Source: Hungatella sp. UBA5982 (GTDB lineage: Bacteria > Bacillota > Clostridia > Lachnospirales > Lachnospiraceae). From it: 12,463 nucleotides of DNA. Both the position numbers and the translations under genes were made by a program. Position 1 is the first letter of the stretch. The number at the start of each line of letters is the position of its first letter. Shown here in pieces: positions 5,719-12,463 of the stretch. The DNA is taken from NCBI GenBank assembly GCA_002429965.1, contig DJBG01000225.1, positions 4,830 through 17,292 of the forward strand. Reading direction: 5' to 3'. The notes under the pieces were generated by a model. The model was not told the DNA's origin and ran no database searches. It worked only from the letters and a program-made list of their open reading frames with translations.

Positions 5719-6843
5719 ATGAAAAAGTTCTTACTCAAGCGGTTGCTGTTTATCCTACCTGGAACCGCCGCATACATAGTGACAAAATATGCACGGTATA
5801 ATCCCGACTGGACCGAGAAGGTGTACAGCCTGTCGGTGTATCCTGTGCTGTCCACAGCGGTGGGATTTTTGCCGTCGCTGGTAGGCTTTTCGGTGACTGA
5901 ATGGCTGGTGGTGCTGTTTTTGCTGTTCTGTCTGGGATATATCGTTTATCACGTCCGCAAGGTCATCATAAGCAAGGATGGGCGTGGTATGGCTGCATAC
6001 CGTGGCGTGGTGGGGGCAGTCGCAATATTCTGCATGGTGTATTTTGTTTTTACCGCTTTGTGTGGGCTGAACTATCATCGGTATACCTTTACATATTACA
6101 CCGGATATGATGTGGAGCAGTCCAGCGTAGAGGAACTGGAGCAACTGTGCACATCCCTTGCCGAGGACATGGAGCTGGTGAGGGAGCAACTGGGAAATGA
6201 TACTGACCTTTCCACTCCCTGGCCGGGGGACTTCGATTACTACGCGCAGCACTCAGTGCTGGTGATGAAGAAGCTGGCGGAGCAGTATCCCGTGCTGGAC
6301 AGGTCGCTATACTCTGCGCCCAAACCAGTGGTGATGTCGGAGCTAATGTCAAATGCAGGTATAGGAGGGGTATTTGTTCCCTTCACTTCCAATATCAATG
6401 TCAACGCTCCATTCTTCACGCTTCCCTCTACTATGGCGCACGAACTAGCTCATCAGAGCGGCTTTATGCGCGAGGATGAGGCGAATTTCATAGCCTATCT
6501 GGCATGTAAGCTGTCGGATGAGCCAATGATGCTTTACAGCGGGCTTTTTTTAGCGTTTGACCATTCCATCTCCGCTCTGGAGGAAGCCGATCCGGAGTTG
6601 GCATCGGAAATAATATCCGGCCTGTCCCAAGCGGTGCAGCGCGACATGGTGCAGCACAAACAGTTCTGGAGCCAGCATGAGGGTATAATCTCAAATGTTT
6701 CCAGAACTGTCATGGACATGTATCTGAAGGCGAACAACCAGGCGGACGGTGTGTACAGCTACGACAGAATGGTGGATTTGTTACTGTCGGAGCAGAGATC
6801 AGCCGCTGCCCAGCCTGCTGGTGCGCAAGGCGCTGTTCGCTGA
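5719..6843 (+). CDS. DUF3810 membrane protein with HELAH metal-binding motif
   Basis: The 374-residue product matches the DUF3810 family. Three transmembrane segments are seen at about 4-22, 58-80 and 97-117. A large C-terminal domain follows, with LMSNAGIGGVFVPFTSNINVNAP (about 209-231) and then HELAHQ (241-246) and an acidic REDEANF (251-257). The HExxH plus downstream Glu layout resembles zinc-dependent metallopeptidases, so this may be a membrane-bound protease, but the family has no established substrate. The start has AGGAGG eight bases upstream. The gene is clearly richer in GC than the genes on its left, which points to a different origin. The last 15 residues (about 360-374, Ala/Gln/Gly-rich) do not look like the usual charged end of the family, and another frame reads a sensible tail there, so the 3' end may be frameshifted or fused to foreign DNA. 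Confidence 0.85.
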   Translation: MKKFLLKRLLFILPGTAAYIVTKYARYNPDWTEKVYSLSVYPVLSTAVGFLPSLVGFSVTEWLVVLFLLFCLGYIVYHVRKVIISKDGRGMAAYRGVVGAVAIFCMVYFVFTALCGLNYHRYTFTYYTGYDVEQSSVEELEQLCTSLAEDMELVREQLGNDTDLSTPWPGDFDYYAQHSVLVMKKLAEQYPVLDRSLYSAPKPVVMSELMSNAGIGGVFVPFTSNINVNAPFFTLPSTMAHELAHQSGFMREDEANFIAYLACKLSDEPMMLYSGLFLAFDHSISALEEADPELASEIISGLSQAVQRDMVQHKQFWSQHEGIISNVSRTVMDMYLKANNQADGVYSYDRMVDLLLSEQRSAAAQPAGAQGAVR

Positions 6844-7066
6844 GCAGGAAAGCCGATACGATTAACTTCAAGCCTAGTTCCAGCTGTTGACACCCCAAAG
6901 TTGCTCCGGCTATCGGTGGTGGAACGAGCAAGGTTGCTCCTAAATCACACATATAGTGGTCGACCTCTAACCACTTTCAGAGACAGTCGCCTTGATAGGC
7001 CAATTGGGGTCAATATAGTTTTTTTAAAACTTAACGCCAATTAATCGTCGTGCATACTTCATTCCG
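6844..7066. other. Intergenic region between convergent genes
   Basis: The 223 bases hold no supported gene. GTTGCTCC occurs twice (6899-6906 and 6933-6940), and GAGCAA/TTGCTC (6926-6939) and AGTGGT/ACCACT (6955-6975) form small inverted repeats. A pair AATTGGGGT/ACGCCAATT (7002-7010 and 7034-7042) with a T-run in between is the nearest thing to a structure behind the lactate operon. It is not a convincing terminator. The stretch may be the edge of a decayed insertion sequence. Confidence 0.35.
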
Positions 7067-8470
7067 TTACATCTGGGCAATCTTGTGAGGATTTAAAATA
7101 TTATTAGGGTCAAACACCTTTTTAATTCCGTTCATCAGAATTAAATTCACCTCCGGGAGAGATTCCCTAAGATAAGGCTTCTTAGCAAACCCAATGCCAT
7201 GTTCTCCGGACACCTGGCCTCCCAGCTTCCTGGCCTTTTCATAAACCTTCTCCATAGCTTTGCTCATACGTTTTTCCCATTCCTCGTCGCTTAAATCATC
7301 TTTCAGCATATAGGCATGGAGGTTCCCGTCTCCCGCATGTCCGAAACTCTTAATCCTTAACTCACACTCTTTTTGGAGGCTATGCAGATAGGTGACCATT
7401 TCATTGACTGAGCTTCTTGGAACGACCATATCAACCTCATCCATGTAGGTAGTAGAACCTTTGATGGCTTCCAGGAATGCTCCCCTGGCCTTCCAGATGG
7501 ATTCTTCTCGTTCCTCCGTATCAGAAATCAGAACATCTAAGGCACCCTGTTCCAGGCAGAGCTTTGCAACGCTGTCATATGCCTTTTCAATTTCTTCTAC
7601 CGAATTTCCGTCAAATTTTAAGAGCAGATAAGCGTCTGACTGCTTATCCGGAAATGCCTTTCCTAAATACTGCTCTGCATCAATAATAACTTCCCTCTGC
7701 ATGAATTCAATGGCTGTGGGAATGGTCTTTGATTTGACAATTAAAGGAACCGTATTGATTGCATGATCCAGGGTAGGGAACGGAATCAGCAGGCTGATCA
7801 CCATCTTGGGGCGGGGAATCAGCTTTAACGTGGCCTTTGTAATAAAACCGAGAGTCCCCTCAGCTCCGACCATTAAATCCTTAAGGGCATACCCGGAGCT
7901 GTTTTTTACGACCTTCCCTCCGAATTCCGTAATCTCACCGCTTGGAAGGACAACTTCCAGACCCCTTACATAGTCACGTGTCACTCCATATTTCACGGCG
8001 CGCATGCCGCCTGCATTGGTGCTGATGTTACCCCCAATGGTAGCCGATTTTTCGCCCGGATCCGGCGGGTAGAACAGATCATGATCTTCCACGTAAGCAG
8101 AAAGCTCCATCAGCAGAACACCTGGCTCCACCGTAATTGTCAGATTATCTTCATCCAGTTCAAGGACCTGATTCATCAGCGTGGTATCTATCATGATCCC
8201 GTGTTCCATGGCTACGGATGATCCTACCAGGCCGGTTCCGGCACCTCTTGGAGTCACGGGGATGACATTTTCATAGGCATACTTCATAATTTCAGATATC
8301 TCTTCTGCTGATTTTGCTTTCACTACAATGTCAGGATAGCTGCTGGTACCGCTTAATTCATCATGGCTGTACTCTTCATTAATAAAATCACCGGTCAGTA
8401 CACGCTCCTCGTCCAGAATGATACTTTTTATGTAAGCGATATCATCTTTATCCAGTTTCTTATATCCCAT
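7067..8470 (-). CDS. lctD: FAD-binding lactate dehydrogenase subunit (LctD/GlcD family)
   Basis: This 467-residue flavoprotein of the FAD_binding_4 / FAD-oxidase C family oxidises lactate to pyruvate and passes electrons to the partner ETF. FAD-binding motifs are clear: [10 protein letters not shown] (74-83), [13 protein letters not shown] (136-148), TNAGGMR (151-157) and GAEGTLG (202-208). The C-terminal domain carries [10 protein letters not shown] (376-385) and GEHGIG (422-427), whose histidines are expected to bind a metal and the hydroxy-acid carboxylate, and the end motif FDPNNILNP (453-461). Length and motifs are as expected for LctD of the electron-bifurcating complex. The start follows an AAAGGAG seven bases upstream, and only two bases separate it from the EtfA stop, so translation is probably coupled. 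A glycolate or other 2-hydroxyacid substrate is possible, but the neighbouring lactate permease favours lactate. Confidence 0.88.
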   Translation of the reverse strand: MGYKKLDKDDIAYIKSIILDEERVLTGDFINEEYSHDELSGTSSYPDIVVKAKSAEEISEIMKYAYENVIPVTPRGAGTGLVGSSVAMEHGIMIDTTLMNQVLELDEDNLTITVEPGVLLMELSAYVEDHDLFYPPDPGEKSATIGGNISTNAGGMRAVKYGVTRDYVRGLEVVLPSGEITEFGGKVVKNSSGYALKDLMVGAEGTLGFITKATLKLIPRPKMVISLLIPFPTLDHAINTVPLIVKSKTIPTAIEFMQREVIIDAEQYLGKAFPDKQSDAYLLLKFDGNSVEEIEKAYDSVAKLCLEQGALDVLISDTEEREESIWKARGAFLEAIKGSTTYMDEVDMVVPRSSVNEMVTYLHSLQKECELRIKSFGHAGDGNLHAYMLKDDLSDEEWEKRMSKAMEKVYEKARKLGGQVSGEHGIGFAKKPYLRESLPEVNLILMNGIKKVFDPNNILNPHKIAQM

Positions 8471-8472
8471 GA

Positions 8473-9666
8473 TTATACTCCTTTCTTCTCTTTTACCCTT
8501 GTTATCAGTTTCGGGAGAATTTCATAGAGATCGCCTACCAGACAATAGTGAGCTGATTTGAAGATCGGCGCTTTGGGGTCGTTGTTGATTGCAAATATGG
8601 TATCTGAATGGTTCATGCCGGCCACAAACTGAATGGCACCGGAAACTCCACAGGTGATGATCAGCTTCGGCCTGACAGTACGTCCGCTTAAGCCAATCTG
8701 ATATTTTGCAGCCAGCCAGCCGGATTCTGCCATTGGTCTGGTGCATGCCACCTGGCCTCCCATAAGATCTGCCAGCTCCCGGAGCATGTTTAAATCCTCT
8801 TCTTTTTTCACTCCTCTTCCGGCAACTACCAGAACTTCAGAATTCTCAATAAAGGTCTCCTTCTCCTTTGGCAGAATATCAATGACCTCCATGTGACAGA
8901 CAAGCTTTCCCTTATCTATATCACAATTCACGATTTCTCCTGATTTTACTTCCGAGCGGGCAGGGGCATTCATGATCTTATACCGAACGGTAGCAATCTG
9001 AGGACGATGGTTCGGGGTCTTGATATGAGCCATAATGTTGCCGCCAAAGGCTGGCCGGATCTGGGATAAATCCGTATTTTCATTCATTTCTAAAATGGTA
9101 CAGTCCGCAGTCAGGCCGGTTTTCATTCTGGCAGCCACTCTTGGCGCAAGCTGACGTCCTACGGTGGTTGCTCCTACCAGAATGGATGAGGGCTTGACCT
9201 TTTTGATGAAATCTTCAAAGACTGCTGTATAGGGCTCTATTTTGAAACGATCCAGCTCATCCTTATCATATAGGTAGACTTTATCAGCTCCGTAATGGAG
9301 GATTTCTTCACATTTTTCACGGATATCTTTTCCCATGAACAGAACATATACCTCCTGCCCGGTGACTGCTGCCATTTCCTTTGCCTTTCCAATCAGTTCA
9401 AAGGTGACCGTATGAACGGCGCCATCTACATGGTCTGCATAAACAGCAATTCCCTTCCATTCATCTTTGTTGATCCCGGTTCTTTTTACGTCCTCCACAT
9501 ACTCTACTGCGCCCTCAGGACCCTTTTTTACACAAAGGCGGCACATCTTGCAGGCAGCATTTACGATAACTTTTCCATCCTGCTCCTCCAAAGCTCCAAA
9601 GGGGCAGATCTTTATCAATTCCTGATGATCAGGAATTCTCTCCTGATGTATGATTAATCTTGCCAT
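8473..9666 (-). CDS. lctC: Electron transfer flavoprotein alpha subunit with N-terminal ferredoxin domain (LctC)
   Basis: The 397-residue protein has an N-terminal ferredoxin-like domain (about 1-65), an ETF alpha domain I (about 70-240) and the C-terminal FAD domain (about 275-390). FAD-contact motifs are AGRG (282-285), TRPMAESGW (309-317), [13 protein letters not shown] (322-334), CGVSGAIQF (339-347) and [10 protein letters not shown] (360-369). The ferredoxin domain has exactly four cysteines in cluster positions: C21 in CPFGA, and C39, C42 and C45 in CKMCRLC. The second CP is replaced by GP (49-50), so one [4Fe-4S] cluster is expected instead of two, as described for LctC of Acetobacterium woodii. 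In that complex this subunit receives electrons from reduced ferredoxin. The start has AGGAGGTG six bases upstream. It lies 11 bases after the EtfB stop. Confidence 0.88.
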   Translation of the reverse strand: MARLIIHQERIPDHQELIKICPFGALEEQDGKVIVNAACKMCRLCVKKGPEGAVEYVEDVKRTGINKDEWKGIAVYADHVDGAVHTVTFELIGKAKEMAAVTGQEVYVLFMGKDIREKCEEILHYGADKVYLYDKDELDRFKIEPYTAVFEDFIKKVKPSSILVGATTVGRQLAPRVAARMKTGLTADCTILEMNENTDLSQIRPAFGGNIMAHIKTPNHRPQIATVRYKIMNAPARSEVKSGEIVNCDIDKGKLVCHMEVIDILPKEKETFIENSEVLVVAGRGVKKEEDLNMLRELADLMGGQVACTRPMAESGWLAAKYQIGLSGRTVRPKLIITCGVSGAIQFVAGMNHSDTIFAINNDPKAPIFKSAHYCLVGDLYEILPKLITRVKEKKGV

Positions 9667-9677
9667 TTCTTCACCTC

Positions 9678-10466
9678 CTAAACAAATTTCAGCTCTTCAA
9701 TCTTTTCAAACAGCTTTTTCGCAAGCACATCTCCTGACTCATCCCACACTTCCTTTTTATCGTTTGTTTCCGGAGGGAAGATCTTTTGTACCTGAGTGGG
9801 CGATCCGTTAAGACCGTAATTCATTTCGTCCTTATCCTTCATATCATCAAGGGTAAGGACCTGAATCTGTCTGTCCTTTGTCTCTGATTTTTTTACATAT
9901 GACGGCAGTCTTGGCTGAAAGATATCTTTATCCACTGCTAAAAGGCATGGGAATTTTACTTTAGCTACCTCTACCTCATCGGGAAGATCCATATCTACCG
10001 TAATTCCATCTTCTTCTAACTTCCGGATCCTCACAACATTGGATACACTTGGAAGATTTAACCATTCCGATATTTCCGGGCCTACCTGCGCGGTGTCCCC
10101 GTCTGTGGTCTGCTTGCCGCAAAGAATTAAGTCATACTCTCCCATTGCCTTAATTCCCTGTGCCAGGGTATAGCTGGTCGCAAGGACATCGGCCCCTCCA
10201 AAACGTCTGTCTGACAAAAGCGTTCCATGGTCTGCTCCCATGGAAAACGCTTCTTTAATGACCTGCATGGCCTGAGGAGGTCCCATGGAAATAACGTCAA
10301 CAATACCTCCCGTTTTCTCTTTGATCCGTAGAGCAGTTTCAATGGCATACAAGTCATAGGGATTCATCTTTGAAGCCGCTCCGTCTCTTTTTAACACGCC
10401 TGTAACAGGATCCACCTCAACTTTATTGCTGTCAGGTACCTGTTTGATGCAAACAAGGATCTTCAT
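9678..10466 (-). CDS. lctB: Electron transfer flavoprotein beta subunit (LctB)
   Basis: The 262-residue EtfB begins MKILVCIKQVPDSNKVEVDP, the standard family start. I chose this ATG because AGGAAAGGAAG lies directly upstream. The longer frame starting at 10523 would add 19 residues without family resemblance and overlap the permease. The NPYDLYAIETAL helix (35-46) and the loop KQTTDGDTAQVGPE (118-131) are typical of the family. In electron-bifurcating ETFs this subunit carries the bifurcating FAD and the NAD site. With the EtfA and dehydrogenase downstream it should form the lactate dehydrogenase/ETF complex, which couples NAD+ reduction by lactate to ferredoxin oxidation in the cytoplasm. 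The permease stop codon overlaps its ribosome binding site, so the two are tightly coupled. That it bifurcates is inferred from gene order and the ferredoxin domain of EtfA. Confidence 0.88.
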   Translation of the reverse strand: MKILVCIKQVPDSNKVEVDPVTGVLKRDGAASKMNPYDLYAIETALRIKEKTGGIVDVISMGPPQAMQVIKEAFSMGADHGTLLSDRRFGGADVLATSYTLAQGIKAMGEYDLILCGKQTTDGDTAQVGPEISEWLNLPSVSNVVRIRKLEEDGITVDMDLPDEVEVAKVKFPCLLAVDKDIFQPRLPSYVKKSETKDRQIQVLTLDDMKDKDEMNYGLNGSPTQVQKIFPPETNDKKEVWDESGDVLAKKLFEKIEELKFV

Positions 10467-10482
10467 TCTTTTTCTTCCTTTC

Positions 10483-12024
10483 CTAATAAACCCTACTTCC
10501 AAAATACGCGATACAGCCGGCAATTATAATGAAAGCAGCGCTGTATTTTACTGCCTGATTTAATACCTTGCTCTCACTGCCCAGCAAATTGGCTGCCGCA
10601 GCGCCAATGGCTATGCTCTGAGGGGATATGATTTTACCGATGGTGGCGCCTACGGTACTTGACGCAACCAGCCAGACCGGACTGACGCCCAGGTTTGCAG
10701 CCGTCTGAGCCTGCAGGCTGCCAAACAGAACACTGGAAGAAGTCCCGCTTCCTGTTACAAATGCCCCCAGCGCACCCACAAGAGGAGCTGTAAAAGGATA
10801 GAAACTTCCTGTCAGTGCCAGCATCGTGCCAGCAATGGCGGCAATCATTCCGCTGTATCCCATAATTTTTGACATGGCCATAATGGTAACAATGGTCAGG
10901 ATGGTTTTCCACATCTGTTTCATGGTACTGATAAATACCTTCCCAATAAGTCTGAAATCCGCTCCCTGTATCTTACCGCCGATCACTGCCGCTGCTGCAA
11001 TCAAAACCCCCGGTGTTTCCAGCCAGACAAACGTATATGGCTTTGCTCCCTCCCCTGTGTAAATGGAAACTGATGTTTTAACAGCGGAAAGCATCTGATT
11101 TACAGGGGGAACCATTGGGGAAGTAAGGAGTAAAAATATAAAGATCAAAAGGAAGGGCATCCAGGCTTTTGCTGCTTCCCTGCCCGTTATTTTATTTTTC
11201 CCACAGGATTTATTTTCATCAATCCCATAGTCTGGATCCGGATTTTTAAACCATTTCTTCACTACACCTATGGTAATTGCCATGGAACAAATGGAACCGA
11301 TGATCACCGGAAGCTCTGCCCCAAGAAAAGCTGCGGCCAAAAGCTCCGGTACCGCAAAAGATATTCCTGAAATAAGGGCAACCGGCCAGACTCCTTTTAA
11401 GGCCTTTACTGATTTTCCGATGATGCACACCATAAGAAAGGGTGTGATCAATAGAAACGGAGTCAATTGAAGGGCTGCTGCAAAGGCCACTTCCCCGCTT
11501 GGAAGTTCTGCGATCTGGGCTGCGGTGACCGTAGGAATTCCTACCGAACCAAATGCCGTAGGAGATGCATTGGCAACCAGACACGCTGCCGTTACCGCAA
11601 TCGGAGGAAAGCCCATACCGCACAGCATACTGGCCGGAATTGCAATTGCAGTTCCAAAGCCTGCCATACCTTCCATAAAGCCTCCAAAGCACCAGCCGAT
11701 GATCAGGAGCAGAATCCGTTTATCCCCGGATACTCCGGCCAGAATTTGTTTGATGCAGTCCATGCTTCCGGTTGCAATGCAAAGATTATAGGTAAAAATG
11801 GCTGCCAGAATCACGAGGCTAATGGGCCAAAGCGCAAGAGCGATTCCCTCTAAGCCTCCGGTCAGACAATTTACTGCCGGCATTTTAAAGTAGGTCATAG
11901 ATAGTACAATGGCAATTGCCAGTGCAATGGGACAGGCTTTAAATGCCGGAAGCTTCAACAGGCTCAAAGCAATCATAAGCCATAGAATAGGTGCCAATGC
12001 CAAAAGAAAGATAATCATATTCAT
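10483..12024 (-). CDS. lctP: Lactate permease (LctP/LldP family)
   Basis: This hydrophobic protein of about 513 residues has at least twelve predicted transmembrane helices. It matches the lactate permease family: an N-terminal LALAPILWLMIALSLLKLPA, a conserved GWCFGGFMEGMAGFGTAIAI region, the following SPTAFGSVGIPTVTAA region, and, near the C-terminus, GSGTSSSVLFG and SPQSIAIGAAAANL. It imports L- or D-lactate (or glycolate) with protons across the cytoplasmic membrane, supplying the dehydrogenase complex encoded directly downstream. Three in-frame ATGs compete as start (12036, 12024, 12018). I chose 12024 because GGGGG sits five bases upstream and because it overlaps the stop of a tiny leader frame at 12021-12047. 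The upstream EtfA ends only about 30 bases away, so it belongs to the same operon. Confidence 0.88.
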   Translation of the reverse strand: MNMIIFLLALAPILWLMIALSLLKLPAFKACPIALAIAIVLSMTYFKMPAVNCLTGGLEGIALALWPISLVILAAIFTYNLCIATGSMDCIKQILAGVSGDKRILLLIIGWCFGGFMEGMAGFGTAIAIPASMLCGMGFPPIAVTAACLVANASPTAFGSVGIPTVTAAQIAELPSGEVAFAAALQLTPFLLITPFLMVCIIGKSVKALKGVWPVALISGISFAVPELLAAAFLGAELPVIIGSICSMAITIGVVKKWFKNPDPDYGIDENKSCGKNKITGREAAKAWMPFLLIFIFLLLTSPMVPPVNQMLSAVKTSVSIYTGEGAKPYTFVWLETPGVLIAAAAVIGGKIQGADFRLIGKVFISTMKQMWKTILTIVTIMAMSKIMGYSGMIAAIAGTMLALTGSFYPFTAPLVGALGAFVTGSGTSSSVLFGSLQAQTAANLGVSPVWLVASSTVGATIGKIISPQSIAIGAAAANLLGSESKVLNQAVKYSAAFIIIAGCIAYFGSRVY

Positions 12025-12047
12025 AAACGCCCCCATACAACTTTCAT
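12021..12047 (-). other. Possible eight-codon leader frame before the permease
   Basis: The minus strand reads ATG, seven sense codons and TGA, giving MKVVWGRL. GGGAGA lies three bases before its ATG, next to the stop codon of the upstream EtfA. Its TGA overlaps the chosen permease start in an ATGA arrangement. This would allow translational coupling. It is equally possible that the GGGAGA serves the permease ATG at 12036 from an unusually long distance. Confidence 0.25.
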
Positions 12048-12055
12048 GGTTCTCC

Positions 12056-12463
12056 CTACAGTGACCGAGTCTTTTTGATCTCCTCTATCAGGAGAGGAAT
12101 CACCTTGACTGCATCACCGACAATCCCCACATCCGCAATATCAAAAATAGGAGCATCCTCATCTTTATTGACTGCCACAATATATCCTGAACCAACCATA
12201 CCGGATACGTGCTGGGTCGCTCCTGATATCCCGCAGGCAATATATAGTTTTGGCGCCACAATTTTCCCTGACTGTCCCACCTGATGGGAACGAGGTACCC
12301 ATTCTGCCTCAATGGCCGGTGTTGTCGCCCCCACAACACCATGACAGGCTGACGCAAGCTTCTCCACAAGTTTAAAATTCTCCTTGCTTCCCATCCCACG
12401 GCCGCCGGATACAATAACCTCCGCTTCCTCAAGGTTTACCGCCTCTGCCATTTCTTTTACCAC
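12056..12463 (-). CDS. etfA: Second electron transfer flavoprotein alpha subunit, C-terminal part (partial)
   Basis: The last 135 or so residues of an EtfA lie in the window; the gene continues past the right edge. The FAD-binding domain is complete: [12 protein letters not shown], then [40 protein letters not shown] and [20 protein letters not shown]. These motifs are closer to the classical EtfA of acyl-CoA dehydrogenase systems than those of the ferredoxin-domain EtfA at 8473-9666, which reads [10 protein letters not shown] where this one has [10 protein letters not shown]. Whether it also has a ferredoxin domain cannot be seen. It is the upstream neighbour of the permease with a gap of about 30 bases, so it is part of the lactate operon or fused to it by read-through. 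Confidence 0.85.
   Translation of the reverse strand: MVKEMAEAVNLEEAEVIVSGGRGMGSKENFKLVEKLASACHGVVGATTPAIEAEWVPRSHQVGQSGKIVAPKLYIACGISGATQHVSGMVGSGYIVAVNKDEDAPIFDIADVGIVGDAVKVIPLLIEEIKKTRSL

Noticed and set aside
5637..5855. Minus-strand frame ending in AIATGFSPSHIKRVFSTIVS just before the DUF3810 gene
   Set aside because: The peptide end looks protein-like, but there is no start signal and most of the frame is antisense to the DUF3810 start. I could not tie it to a family.
5755..6252. 165-codon minus-strand frame inside the DUF3810 gene
   Set aside because: It is opposite a clear gene with membrane segments and family motifs, and its composition is that of a GC-rich antisense shadow.
11246..11853. 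Long frames on both strands within the permease gene (up to 148 codons)
   Set aside because: They are shadows of the permease reading frame, without ribosome sites or domains.
1..12463. CRISPR array, tRNA or rRNA genes, integrase gene
   Set aside because: No regularly spaced repeats, cloverleaf, rRNA-like stretch or recombinase motif was seen on reading both strands.

Overview
The window looks like a chromosomal segment of an anaerobic Gram-positive bacterium of the class Clostridia, most likely near the Lachnospiraceae. The evidence is moderate-to-low GC, strong AGGAGG-type ribosome binding sites, a clostridial-type lactate/electron-transfer-flavoprotein (ETF) operon, a DUF3810 membrane protein, and a YdjI-like SPFH protein. 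The assignment rests on gene content only; there is no rRNA or marker gene.

Left part (1-4346, plus strand). The first 51 bases are the last codons of an ABC-transporter permease, followed by a hairpin terminator. A three-gene operon follows, driven by a plausible sigma-A promoter at 346-374. It encodes an SPFH/band-7 protein with a SHOCT tail, a four-helix membrane protein with a cytoplasmic helical tail, and a zinc-ribbon/TIR/helical-repeat/coiled-coil protein. Directly behind it is a second, diverged copy of the same permease 3' end (about 4140-4280), again with a hairpin terminator. The cassette is therefore bracketed by two homologous gene ends, which suggests it was inserted or recombined in. 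I infer that it is a membrane-associated stress or anti-phage system with a TIR effector. This is the most interesting part of the window.

Middle (4347-7066). A 520-bp mosaic without an intact gene holds a short minus-strand ORF that may be the 5' end of a decayed transposase gene, and a run of four closely spaced hairpins that looks like debris of a mobile element. Two plus-strand genes follow: an AT-rich AraC-family regulator and a more GC-rich DUF3810 membrane protein with a HELAH metal-binding motif. The tail of the latter and the 220 bp behind it look rearranged.

Right part (7067-12463, minus strand). This is a lactate-oxidation operon, read from right to left: the C-terminal part of one EtfA (cut by the window edge), an LctP-type lactate permease, EtfB, a ferredoxin-domain EtfA and an FAD-binding lactate dehydrogenase. 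The last three match the LctBCD electron-bifurcating lactate dehydrogenase of acetogens such as Acetobacterium woodii. In that enzyme lactate oxidation with NAD+ is driven by simultaneous oxidation of reduced ferredoxin. The permease supplies lactate. The operon runs convergently towards the DUF3810 gene, and its promoter lies outside the window.
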